Assembly (NCBI GenBank): GCA_964036045.1
Contig: OZ038389.1
Coordinates: forward strand, 37,457,998 to 37,521,997
DNA length: 64,000 bases
Reading direction: 5' to 3'
Source of the DNA: Eutreptiella sp. 'Long Island Sound 2002'
Lineage: Eukaryota; Euglenozoa; Euglenophyceae; Eutreptiales; Eutreptiaceae
Under the pieces are notes generated by a model, which did no database searches, was not told where the DNA came from, and saw only the letters and a list, made by a program, of their open reading frames with translations. Below are positions 9,801 to 19,168 of this stretch, piece after piece. Position 1 is the stretch's first letter. Each line of letters opens with the position of its first letter. The position numbers and the translations under genes were made by a program.

Positions 9801-10630
9801 TGCACCCCCCAGAGGTGGCGGGGCTGGACATAGTCGCCGCGGGCTGGCGGGGCATGCCGCGGCAGGAGCCCCAGGTACCTCTGGAAGTGGGCCCATCGGT
9901 CGGGGTCATCTCGGATCCGGTAGCTATGGCCCTGGAGCCGTAGGCGGCTCAAGTACAGGGCAGACAACGTCTCCCTGGGGTTGAGGAGCGCCTTGCTGTC
10001 CAGGGGGATTTCCGAGACATCGCGCGGGGGGCCCCTGCTACGACGCTGCACCTCCCTCCACTGCTCTGGGGTGCGTTTCAAATTGAGGGTTTCCTGCTTG
10101 CGTCGGAGGGCCCTGCGGTTCACCCCCCGGAGGCTCTGCTGGCGCTGGGCTTCTCCCAAGGCCACTAGGCTCCGCTTGAGGGCGTGCCCCGCCGTCACTG
10201 AGGTGCCCAATATGCTCTGGGCCGTCACTGTAAAACGCCCCACCGTGGGGAGCATGCTGCGCGCTGGGAAGGGCTGTTGGGGAGCCCGCGAGGGGGGAGC
10301 TCGCTCCGCCGGGCGCGTCTTGAGGCGGTACCGCCGGAAGCGGAGGGCTCGGACCCTGCCCGTGGCGTGGGCCCAATCGTAGATGGCCCTTTGCAGGCCT
10401 TTCAGCCACCGATTCGGGGCGAGCTGGGGGTCCAAGGCTCTCCTGCGGAGTATTGAGTTGTGGAAATCGGCCGTGTCGGCCGGGGACAGGGCCACTGGGC
10501 CCAGGTGGTACTCCGGGGTGCGGGAGACCGTATGGGGGCTGGGCTTGTCCAGCCGGTTCACCGGGAAGGCGACGGTGAGAAGGAGGGGGACGTGGTGGTC
10601 CGAGAGGAGGGTCACGCCCGATGAGGCCAA
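6863..10630 (-). pseudogene. LINE-B ORF2, main segment: reverse transcriptase and zinc knuckle
   Basis: A 1255-codon open frame (first codon TTG, so a continuation and not a start). The first residues, ASSGVTLLSDHHVPLLL, carry the SDH motif that closes an APE-type endonuclease. The RT follows. Block 1 has TLLLKNP and SSHVSKLEP (about 330-360). Motif A is VLITDLAKFFDVI with D416. Motif B is LGTPQGTVQG (470-478). Motif C is MWVDDTIVL with DD at 514-515. A CX2CX8HX3C zinc knuckle lies near 1114-1130, and the end is a basic/glutamine-rich helix (LQELRLHQQAEREGVQ). I see no RNase H domain. The catalytic RT aspartates are intact. The upstream part lies in other frames, so this copy cannot make a full ORF2 protein from one frame. 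Confidence 0.85.
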
Positions 10631-11887
10631 ACACCGTGGTCAGGGAGGGAGTCCCCGCTGGCCGTTCGCCCGTGAGCCTGGGGAGCACCCAGTCTCGTAG
10701 GGCCGGGGCCCGCGCCCCCAGGACCTTGAAGCCGACCGGCTTGGCCGGCTGGAGGGCCCGGGCGTAGCTGACCCACGAGGCGCTCCATCCCTTCCAGTCG
10801 GCGTCGCGGAGCTGCTGGGCCCCCAGGGCCGAGGGGACGATGACGAGTCCCCCCCGAGCCCTGTCGTAGGTGGCCCTGGCCACCATGGGCGTAGCGATGG
10901 CCAGGGGGTTGCCTCCGGGTGGGGTGAGGGTGGCCCTGTGGTCCCCGAGGTCCATACTCGCCGTGTCGACTGGGGTGTACCGGTCCCCGCGCTTGACGCA
11001 TATTTGGACCAGGGGGGGGGGCGGTGGCCGGCGCGCCCCGTGGGACATGTACCGGGCTCTGGCATATCAGCACCAGGGCCCTGGTATCCGGGGGGACCGC
11101 CCGGGGCGGGGGTGGGGCAGACCAGGCATACGCATATGCCATGGCCTGGAGCCACCACCCAGGGCGCGAGCCGCCCTCGGGGGTGGGGAGGCGGAGCTGC
11201 ACCCTCCCCTCGATCACGTAATACACCGTGATCCCAAGTCCCGGCGGGTGAGGAGCCGGGATGGCATCTCCCTCCCAGCTGGAGAGGGAGAAGGAGGGGA
11301 CCCCCAGTGTATAGCCCACGAGCTGGGGCAGCTCGCGGGTCCTCTTGGCATACTGGGCCAGGAGGGGAGGGAGGCCGTCTCCCTCCGGGGAATGGGGGCC
11401 GGGGACGGGGGTGGTGTCCTGGCCCGCCGCCCGCATGCGGCGTCCCACCGCCGACAGGCGTTCGCTGTCCAGGAAGACAGCGACGTCCAGGGCCTTGCAG
11501 GGGTTCGCCTCCTCCAGGGCAGTATCGGCGATGAGCGCCGCCAGGCGGGACTCGTGCGGGCCCAGCTCGCCCGGCGGGCTGTCGGCGCGGCCGGCTGCCG
11601 GCGGTGCAGGGTCGTCATCCAACTCTACCGCCGGCGGTAGGGGCTCCAGCGGGTTGAGGGCGCCCGCTTCATCATCCGGGAGGCCAGCCAGCTGGGTGGC
11701 CGTGCCCTGGGACGCATCCACATCGATGGGGGGGGGGGGGGGGCGGAGGGTCATCCGCCGCGTGCAAAGTAGGAGTTTCGAGAGCGGGCGAGGTCTCACG
11801 GGGCCCTAGCACCCGTTCTCCCTCCGGGGCCAGCTCCGCAGCCTCGTCTTCCTCCTGGGGGGCTCCCTGCGGGGGCACTGGTCGCAT
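10631..11887 (-). pseudogene. LINE-B ORF2, N-terminal part in three shifted frames
   Basis: The likely start is ATG at 11887 (MRPVPPQGAPQEEDEAAEL). The frame runs into a 16-G run (11728-11743), beyond which the protein continues in another frame as IDVDASQGTATQ through GYTLGVPSFSLSSWEGD. A 10-G run (11012-11021) separates that from a third frame (LVQICVKRGDRYTPVD to LTGERPAGTPSLTTVFG). A last frame change near 10630 joins the main segment. Joined, the protein would be roughly 1660 residues. I find no glutamate QE, GDxN or other core motif of an APE endonuclease between the N-terminal region and SDHHVP, so most of that domain seems to be missing. The two G runs may be sequencing or assembly errors, or real frameshifts. 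Confidence 0.65.
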
Positions 11888-12468
11888 GGGCTAGGGCGCC
11901 AGAAGCAACAGACTGTACACCAATCCAGGGCGGGTCCCTCCGGGGGGTGGCCCCCCGTCGGGGGAGCTGAGGCCTCAGCACCGTCGTGGGCCTGGGCGGT
12001 CATGGGATTGCCAGCGGGCGCCTGGGGGTGGGCCGCAGGGGCCTCTGGGGCGCTGGCGAGGGCTTGCTGATGGCCCTCCTCCCGGCAATCTGCGCCCAAG
12101 AGGTCCTGGGACACGCCTTCAGCTGCCACATCCGAGGGGCCGGGCCGGGGGGGGCCTGCGCTGGCATGCCCGGCAGCCGGTTGGCCGGGGTCACTAGGCG
12201 TCCCGGTAGCCGCCAGGATACGCCAGCTAAGCTGGCTGGTACGGCCTTTGGCTGCGGCTCGCGGCCGCGCAGGCGGGCTCACCCGAGCCGCGGTGACCTC
12301 TGGGCTTCGCTCAGGGGCTGCCCCGCCCCCGGGCAACGCTGGGTCTCTTTCCCGGGAGATGGGCGCCTGTTGCGCCGGAGGGGGGCCTCGGGGTAGGGGG
12401 CGGGCGGCGCCACCGACCGCGTCGGCTGTGGGCGCCCGGGCGGGCTCCTGCGGCCGTGGATGTACCAT
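11806..12468 (-). CDS. Proline/alanine-rich frame between LINE-B ORF1 and ORF2, uncertain
   Basis: A 220-codon frame overlaps the end of ORF1 and the start of ORF2 in a third frame. It is low in complexity, but near its end it has a CX2C...CX2C cluster (DWCTVCCFWRPSPCDQCP) that could bind zinc. It may be a frameshifted extension of ORF1, the true beginning of ORF2, or just an open frame in GC-rich DNA. Confidence 0.3.
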   Translation of the reverse strand: MVHPRPQEPARAPTADAVGGAARPLPRGPPPAQQAPISRERDPALPGGGAAPERSPEVTAARVSPPARPRAAAKGRTSQLSWRILAATGTPSDPGQPAAGHASAGPPRPGPSDVAAEGVSQDLLGADCREEGHQQALASAPEAPAAHPQAPAGNPMTAQAHDGAEASAPPTGGHPPEGPALDWCTVCCFWRPSPCDQCPRREPPRRKTRLRSWPRRENGC

Positions 12469-14084
12469 GTTCCGCCCACGGCATCGGCTATGAGGCGCCG
12501 GACGTCATCCTCGGTGAGGGAGGGGCGGTCCATGCGCGGGGGGGCAGCCCCGGCGGACGGCGTGTCGTGCCGCTCCTCGCCCGGGGCGTCCCGCTGTGTG
12601 TGCACGGTGAGGTCCCGGATGACACTGCGGTTGACACAGTGGACTGCCGCCGGCAGGCGGCCGGGCGGGGGCGCTACCGTACCCAGGGCAGCGCTGACTA
12701 CCGCACACGCCGCCAGCGCCTGTGTGTGGGCGCGGAAGGTTAGGTACCCGTGGTTTTCTCCTCCATAAAAGGCCTCCGCCACCCCCTCCGCCCCATCCAG
12801 CCACATGAAACGGTCCGCCAGGTGACGGCGGGACCACCCTGTGGGGAGGCGCCGGATGTGCAGGACGGTCGGAGGGTCCGCGGCGCGGGGCTGCTGGGGG
12901 GCTTTCATTGCCCCGCTCGGGGAGGCGTAGCCCGGGCCCCGGAGGCCCGGGGTGGTTTGCGTGACACCGGTACGGTGCTTCTGGGGCGTGCGGGGGGCGC
13001 CGTCCTGTGGCAGTCGTGCCTGCTGTGCACAGGGGGCCAGGAGGCCCGGCGTCGTTTGGGTCCCCGCCAGAGCGTGCACCGGTAGCCTGTGCGGGGTGCC
13101 CGCGGGCGACTGCGCCGCAGGCTGTCTGCCTTCCTTGTTATGGCGCTGCCGCTTGCGCGGGGGCTTGTCCCTCGGGACATGCGGGGGTTGGGCGTCGGGA
13201 GCCGTACGGGGCTCCCACTGCGGCCGGCGCCCCGCATCTGGCGCATCATACCTCAGGCGTCTAGCGGTATCCGGGCTGGGGGAGCGGTACCGGCGCCGGT
13301 CGTCGGGGTCTCGTCGCTCCCGGCCCGGCCCGGGGGCTGATCCGGGCGGGTCACGACGGGAGCGGTTATCCCGGCGGTCGGGGGTATGGTCTCTACCTCT
13401 AGCGGCGGGGGCTCGGTGTCCGGAGGGGCGCTCCTCGGACCGGCGCTGGTAGTACCGCTCTGGGGAGCGGTAGGGCCGGCGGTGGGCCGTGCGGCCTCCT
13501 CTTCTGGGGCTTGTACGGCCGTGGTCTCGGCGATCGTCGCGTAGGTCCCGTCTGGGGGAGCGGGACCTCAGGTAGGTTGCGCCCTGGGGCCGGCGTGGCG
13601 GCTCCGTAGGTGCCGGGGGCCGGCGGTCCTGCTTGGGCTCCGTCTCCCTCGCCGGTGCCAGCAGCAGTGCCGGCGTCGCCTCGCCGACCGCGTCGGGGGC
13701 AGGGCCCTGCGGCGCCGGGGGCGCCCTCTGCGCTGCCTCCTTAGGGGGCGGAGGCCCCTCGGTGCAGCGGTCCAGGCCTGCCACGTGGCCCCGTAGGTAG
13801 GCCAACTCCAGGTCACGGTGGTCCGGGGGCGGTACTGTCGGGAGCGGCGAGGGCGGCGGGGGGGGCGGGGGAAGCCCGTACCGCGGCTCCCGCAGGTAAT
13901 AGGTGGGGTACGCTGGCTGGGAGTGAACCTCCACGAGCGGTTGGTGGGGCGCGTATGGGGTGTGGGTATAGTGGGGGAGGGGGGGGGCGGCAAAAGCCGG
14001 GGACCCCGCGGGGTGTGGCGCAGGCGGGCCTCCGGGGATAGGAGGGCGCTGCATGGAAGGAGTTGCGGGCGTCGACGGGAACAT
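12279..14084 (-). CDS. LINE-B ORF1: proline-rich, RS-rich, RRM-like RNA-binding protein
   Basis: A 601-codon ORF with ATG at 14084. Residues 1-110 are rich in proline and tyrosine (including a run of seven prolines). Residues about 180-330 are rich in arginine with serine or aspartate (RSRSPRRDLRDDRRD, RRYRSPSPDTARR), like SR proteins. Residues about 405-475 look like an RRM: an RNP2-like strand TVLHIRRLP and an RNP1-like strand HGYLTFRAH, with a helix between. LINE ORF1 proteins usually bind the element's own RNA and often use RRMs, so this is the expected nucleic-acid-binding partner of ORF2. The ORF is intact. Third positions are strongly GC, as in the rest of the element. Confidence 0.7.
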   Translation of the reverse strand: MFPSTPATPSMQRPPIPGGPPAPHPAGSPAFAAPPLPHYTHTPYAPHQPLVEVHSQPAYPTYYLREPRYGLPPPPPPPSPLPTVPPPDHRDLELAYLRGHVAGLDRCTEGPPPPKEAAQRAPPAPQGPAPDAVGEATPALLLAPARETEPKQDRRPPAPTEPPRRPQGATYLRSRSPRRDLRDDRRDHGRTSPRRGGRTAHRRPYRSPERYYQRRSEERPSGHRAPAARGRDHTPDRRDNRSRRDPPGSAPGPGRERRDPDDRRRYRSPSPDTARRLRYDAPDAGRRPQWEPRTAPDAQPPHVPRDKPPRKRQRHNKEGRQPAAQSPAGTPHRLPVHALAGTQTTPGLLAPCAQQARLPQDGAPRTPQKHRTGVTQTTPGLRGPGYASPSGAMKAPQQPRAADPPTVLHIRRLPTGWSRRHLADRFMWLDGAEGVAEAFYGGENHGYLTFRAHTQALAACAVVSAALGTVAPPPGRLPAAVHCVNRSVIRDLTVHTQRDAPGEERHDTPSAGAAPPRMDRPSLTEDDVRRLIADAVGGTWYIHGRRSPPGRPQPTRSVAPPAPYPEAPLRRNRRPSPGKETQRCPGAGQPLSEAQRSPRLG

Positions 14085-14374
14085 GTTGTGTCACTGGGCT
14101 GCAGAGCAAGAGCACGGAGTCGCAGGCCGGAAGCCCATGCATGGGCACTGCGTATCCCTTCCTCCGGGTCGCCCAGTGCTCAGGCGCCGGAACCTGCTCT
14201 CGCTCGCGCGTTGGTGGCCAACGGCGGCCGGCCTTACGGGCCCGTACACTAGAATCTATCCGGAAACGCGCCCCTGCGCGCTACTTGCTGGCTACTGCCT
14301 CGCACACTGGGGCACCTGGGTCCGGGGGGGGGGGGATCTGTTGCCGGGGGGTTGCGCCTCCACGTCCACCGGGC
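14085..14374 (-). other. LINE-B leader between monomer array and ORF1
   Basis: About 290 bp with no supported gene. On the minus strand it joins the last degenerate monomer to the ORF1 ATG. A short run of ten G occurs near 14325. Confidence 0.5.
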
Positions 14375-17300
14375 ACTCCCGGCCGGGGGGAGCAGGGGGG
14401 TGCTCAGCCCAGTGGGGTGGTCGGGGCATCCTGCCAGGCCCGTGGGGGGGCTGTCACCCTCTACAGACCAGCCTGGGGGGGCGGGGAGTCCAGCCCAAGG
14501 GGTGGTTAGAGCCCTCCGCTAGGCTCGTGGGGAGCCATTGTTTCCCCTGAAGCCGGGCCAACCTGGCTGGGGGGGACGGGGAGTCCTGCCCAGGGGGTGT
14601 TCGGAGCCTCCTGCCAGGCCTATGGGAGGCCGCCGTTGTCAGAAAACCGGGCGCACCGGCCCAGGGGGGACGGGGAGTCCTGCCCAGGGGGTGTTCGGAG
14701 CCTCCTGCCAGGCCAATGCGGGGCCACCTTCCTCAGAGAACCGGGCGCACCGGCCTTGGGGGGACGGGGAGTCTTGCCCAGGGGGTGTTCGGAGCCTCCT
14801 GCCAGGCCAATGGGGGGCCATCTTCTTCAGAGAACCGGGCGCACCGGCCCGGGGGGGACGGGGAGTCCTGCCCGGGGGGTGTTCGGAGCCTCCTGCCAGG
14901 CCAATGCGGGGCCACCTTCCTCAGAGAACCGGGCGCACCGGCCTGGGGGGGACGGGGAGTATTGCCCAGGGGGTGTTCGGAGCCTCCTGCCAGGCCAATG
15001 GGGGGCCATCTTCTTCAGAGAACCGGGCGCACCGGCCTGCGGGGGACCGGGAGTCCTGCCCAGGGGGTGTTCGGAGCCTCCTGCCAGGCCAATGGGGGGC
15101 CATCTTCTTCAGAGAACCGGGCGCACCGGCCCGGGGGGGACGGGGAGTCCTTCCCAGGGGGTGTTCGGAGCCTCCTGCCAGGCCAATGGGGGGCCATCTT
15201 CTTCAGAGAACCGGGCGCACCGGCCCGGGGGGGACGGGGAGTCCTGCCCAGGGGGTGTTCGGAGCCTCCTGCCAGGCCAATGGGGGGCCATCTTCTTCAG
15301 AGAACCGGGCGCACCGGCCTGGGGGGACGGGGAGTCCTGCCCAGGGGGTGTTCGGAGCCTCCTGCCAGGCCAATGGGGGGCCATCTTCTTCAGAGAGACG
15401 GGCGCACCGGCCCGGGGGGGACGGGGAGTCCTGCCCAGGGGGTGGTCGGAGCCTCCTGCAAGGCCAATGGGGGGCCATCTTCCTCAGAGAACCGGGCGCA
15501 CCGGCCTTGGGGGGACGGGGAGTCTTGCCCAGGGGGTGTTCGGAGCCTCCTGCCAGGCCAATGGGGGGCCATCTTCTTCAGAGAACCGGGCGCACCGGCC
15601 CGGGGGGGACGGGGAGTCCTGCCCAGGGGGTGTTCGGAGCCTCCTGCCCCGCCAATGCGGGGCCACCTTCCTCAGAGAACCGGGCGCACCGGCCTTGGGG
15701 GCACGGGGAGTCTTGCCCAGGGGGTGTTCGGAGCCTCCTGCCAGGCCAATGGGGGGCCATCTTCTTCAGAGAACCGGGCGCACCGGCCCGGGGGGGACGG
15801 GGAGTCCTGCCCAGGGGGTGTTCGGAGCCTCCTGCCAGGCCAATGCGGGGCCACCTTCCTCAGAGAACCGGGCGCACCGGCCTGGGGGGGACGGGGAGTA
15901 TTGCCCAGGGGGTGTTCGGAGCCTCCTGCCAGGCCAATGGGGGGCCATCTTCTTCAGAGAACCGGGCGCACCGGCCCGGGGGGGACGGGGAGTCCTGCCC
16001 AGGGGGTGTTCGGAGCCTCCTGCCAGGCCAATGGGGGGCCATCTTCTTCAGAGAACCGGGCGCACCGGCCTGCGGGGGACCGGGAGTCCTGCCCAGGGGG
16101 TGTTCGGAGCCTCCTGCCAGGCCAATGGGGGGCCATCTTCTTCAGAGAACCGGGCGCACCGGCCCGGGGGGGACGGGGAGTCCTGCCCAGGGGGTGCTCG
16201 GAGCCTCCTGCCAGGCCAATGGGGGGCCATCTTCTTCAGAGAACCGGGCGCACCGGCCCGGGGGGGACGGGGAGTCCTTCCCAGGGGGTGTTCGGAGCCC
16301 CCTGCCAGGCCAATGGGGGGCCATCTTCTTCAGAGAACCGGGCGCACCGGCCCGGGGGGGACGGGGAGTCCTGCCCAGGGGGTGTTCGGAGCCTCCTGCC
16401 AGGCCAATGGGGGGCCATCTTCTTCAGAGAACCGGGCGCACCGGCCTGGGGGGACGGGGAGTCCTGCCCAGGGGGTGTTCGGAGCCTTCTGCCAGGCCAA
16501 TGGGGGGCCATCTTCTTCAGAGAGACGGGCGCACCGGCCCGGGGGGGACGGGGAGTCCTGCCCAGGGGGTGGTCGGAGCCTCCTGCAAGGCCAATGGGGG
16601 GCCATCTTCTGCAGAGAACCGGGCGCACCGGCCCGGGGGGGACGGGGAGTCCTGCCCAGGGGGTGGTCGGAGCCTCCTGCAAGGCCAATGGGGGGCCATC
16701 TTCTTCAGAGAACCGGGCGCACCGGCCCGGGGGGGACGGGGAGTCTTGCCCAGGGGGTGTTCGGAGCCTCCTGCAAGGCCAATGGGGGGCCATCTTCTTC
16801 AGAGAACCGGGCGCACCGGCCCGGGGGGGACGGGGAGTCCTGCCCAGGGGGTGGTCGGAGCCTCCTGCAAGGCCAATGGGGGGCCATCTTCTTCAGAGAA
16901 CCGGGCGCACCGGCCCGGGGGGGACGGGGAGTCCTGCCCAGGGGGTGTTCGGAGCCTCCTGCCAGGCCAATGCGGGGCCACCTTCCTCAGAGAACCGGGC
17001 GCACCGGCCCGGGGGGGACGGGGAGTCCTGCCCAGGGGGTGTTCGGAGCCTCCTGCCAGGCCAATGGGGGGCCATCTTCTTCAGAGAACCGGGCGCACCG
17101 GCCCGGGGGGGACGGGGAGTCCTGCCCAGGGGGTGGTCGGAGCCTCCTGCAAGGCCAATGGGGGGCCATCTTCTTCAGAGAACCGGGCGCACCGGCCCGG
17201 GGGGGACGCGGAGTCCTGCCCAGGGGGTGTTCGGAGCCTCCTGCCAGGCCAATGGGGGGCCATCTTCTTCAGAGAACCGGGCGCACCGGCCCGGGGGGGA

Positions 17301-17825
17301 CGGGGAGCCCAGCCCAGGGGGTGTTCGGAGCCTCCTGCCAGGCCAATGGGGGGCCATCTTCTTCAGAGAACCGGGCGCACCGGCCTGGGGGGGACGGGGA
17401 GTCCTGCCCAGGGGGTGTTCGGAGCCTTCTGCCAGGCCAATGGGGGGCCATCTTCTTTAGAGAACCGGGCGCACCGGCCCGGGGGGGACGTGGAGTCCTG
17501 CCCAGGGGGTGTTCGGAGCCTCCTGCCAGGCCAATGGGGGGCCATCTTCTTTAGAGAACCGGGCGCACCGGCCTGGGGGGACGGGGAGTCCTGCCCAGGG
17601 GGTGTTCGGAGCCTCCCGCCAGGCCAATGGGGGGGCATCTTCTTCAGAGAACCGGGCGCACCGCCCCGGGGGGGACGGGGAGTCCTGCCCAGGGGGTGTT
17701 CGGAGCCTCCTGCAAGGCCAGTGGGGGGCCAGTATCTTCGGAGAACCGGGCGCACCGGCCTGGGGGGGACGGGTAGCCCAGCCCAGGGGGTGTTCGGAGC
17801 CTGCGGCAGGACCCGTGGGTACTCC
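14375..17825 (-). repeat. 94-bp tandem monomer array in LINE-B 5' region
   Basis: About 36 units with a 94-bp period (a few of 93). Each carries ACGGGGAGTCCTGCCC, GTTCGGAGCCTCCTGC and AGAGAACCGGGCGCACCGG words. The two units nearest ORF1 are the most diverged. Two main variants, TCTTCTTCAG and CCTTCCTCAG, alternate in blocks, and stretches of about 0.94-1.13 kb recur (for example 14827 and 15766; 15203 and 16330). Open frames of about 900-1100 codons cross the array only because the unit has no stops. The position upstream of ORF1 resembles the promoter monomers of some mammalian LINE-1 families, but promoter activity is inference. Confidence 0.85.
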
Positions 17826-17932
17826 CTCCTACCTCTTAGCAGCAGCAGGCAAGTAAGCAGGCAGTACCGGGGGTCATAACCCCGGGGTAACAGTATCTGG
17901 GCCTCAACGTGAGTCCTCTTAACCAGGAACAA

Positions 17933-18078
17933 CCCCAAACACCGCCGGGGCTTAACTCCCGAACGTAACGGTGTTTGGGGCCCCCGTGGGCCTTATGAGC
18001 CCACGGAGTGTACTGAGGCGTGGCTACCAGCACTTAAAGTCTGGCCTGTCATACCCATTTCTGGGCTCGCCTCAGTAC
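17933..18078. ncRNA. Cluster of three stem-loops in LINE-B 5' leader
   Basis: There are three perfect inverted repeats in 146 bp. CCCCAAACACCG at 17933-17944 pairs with 17969-17980 (12 bp). CCGTGGGC at 17984-17991 pairs with 17999-18006 (8 bp, seven-base loop). GTACTGAGGCG at 18010-18020 pairs with 18068-18078 (11 bp, 47-base loop). This density suggests a folded RNA near the 5' end of the element transcript. It does not match a tRNA, and I could not place hammerhead or HDV-type cores in it. Confidence 0.5.
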
Positions 18079-19018
18079 GGCCGGTCGGGTCCGGCTCTGG
18101 GGGCTGCGCACTAAACCGGCACCGGGAGAGGGCCGTTTTACCCGGTTGAGCATTACTTATGGCAGTAGGCACTAATTATTACATTAGGGTTTTACTCAGC
18201 GCATTTGTTTACCCCGCAGACATGCCCCTCCAGTGGTGCGCTCACCTTTGGGGCTGCCTTTGGGGGATCGGGGGCTGTTACCCCTCCCGGACGCCCTCCC
18301 TGGTGTTGGCGCCGGGGTGGTGGCCGGGGGGCCTTGTACCGTACCTAAAGGATGTTGGATACCGATACCGGGGCGTCCAGCCGGACGGGGACAGGGACTG
18401 TTTCTCATAAACTCATTCTCATAGACTGTCTCTCATAAAATCTCACCCACTCACACACCCATCATACCCCTGTTGACCCTGCTGCGCCATTGAAGCCCCC
18501 GCATAGGGGCCTCCTCGGTGTGGCTGACACCCTCACGCGGCCGGCCGCCGATGCGGGGCCCTGGGGGCGCGCCGGTCAGGCGCTGCCAGCCTGCAAGAGG
18601 AGTAGGGCCAGGGAGGGTTTTGGGATGGGTGAGGCAGCAGGGGGGAGGAGAGGAGGCAGCACAGGGGGGAGGGGCCGACGGGGCATGCGGAGGGGCGGCC
18701 GTGGGGGGGGGCTGGGGCAGGAGCGCCAGGAGGGGCGCGTGTCTGGGCTTCGGTTTGGGTCCGGTGCGTGGGCGGGCGCGTAGGGGAAGAGAGGAGGGGG
18801 AGGCTTGGTAAGCCGTCCTCTACGGGGGGTCGCTGACCGTTCCCAGGGCCAAGGCGGCCGGTACTAGGGGCCGCGGGGTCCCTGGGGATGGTGCTTGGCA
18901 CTGGGACGTGCGCGCACCCGACAATGTTCGCACACCGCCTATTGGCAGTGCCCGGGCCCTGTCGTCCGGGGCTTCGCACCCGGCACCCAGCCCATGGGTA
19001 GAGCTGGGGAGTACTCAG
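18079..19018 (-). other. LINE-B 5' terminal region
   Basis: About 940 bp, very GC-rich on the right half, with no supported ORF. A shorter ACCGGG/CCCGGT stem occurs near 18120-18155. The right end meets (GGTGT)n and is taken as the element's 5' end. An alternative is that part of this is older flanking DNA. Confidence 0.45.
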
Positions 19019-19063
19019 GGTGTGTTGTGGTGTGGTGTGTTGTGGTGTGGTGTGGTGTGGTGT
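19019..19063. repeat. (GGTGT)n flank at LINE-B 5' end
   Basis: Nine pentamers with two TGTTG variants. They separate the 5' end of the long LINE-B copy from the next LINE-B fragment. Confidence 0.9.
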
Positions 19064-19168
19064 GCCGAAGGCGCTGTTACCAAAAGGCAAAGGCCGGGAT
19101 GTCTACCCACGGGTACAGGTAAACGGGCTGGGCTGTGTGTGTTGTGTGCGCGCTGTGTGTAAGTGTGT
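19064..19168 (-). mobile_element. 5'-truncated LINE-B 3' end
   Basis: This matches the LINE-B 3' UTR up to TAAGTGTGT, then leaves it for the satellite-edge spacer. It is the inverted counterpart of 2982-3086 and shares its truncation point. Confidence 0.85.

Larger units (their letters stand above)
6696..19018 (-). mobile_element. LINE-B, long non-LTR retrotransposon copy
   Basis: The order on the minus strand is: 5' GC-rich leader with hairpins (about 19018-17830), 94-bp monomer array (17825-14375), short leader, ORF1 (14084-12279), broken ORF2 (11887-6863), 3' UTR (6862-6696). Both ends meet (GGTGT)n tracts, which suggests insertion into or attachment to that pentamer. The 3' UTR is repeated in truncated copies at 2982, 3289, 3881, 4271 and 19064, which fixes the 3' terminus. 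The 5' terminus at 19018 is inferred from where the pentamer begins. Confidence 0.8.

Noticed and set aside
14375-17825. 94-bp monomer derived from two 47-bp satellite units
   Set aside because: 94 is twice 47, but the sequences share no word I can align beyond GC-rich stretches. I regard the length match as coincidence.
14538-17879. 1113-codon plus-strand frame and two sister frames over the 94-bp array
   Set aside because: The monomer has no stop in three plus frames. The strand is antisense to LINE-B, and the array reads as the element's 5' leader.
17933-18100. 5S rRNA or tRNA gene at the stem-loop cluster
   Set aside because: Words such as GAGTTAAGC and ACCAGCACTTAAAG recall 5S rRNA but lie on opposite strands and in the wrong order, and no cloverleaf or T-loop motif is present.
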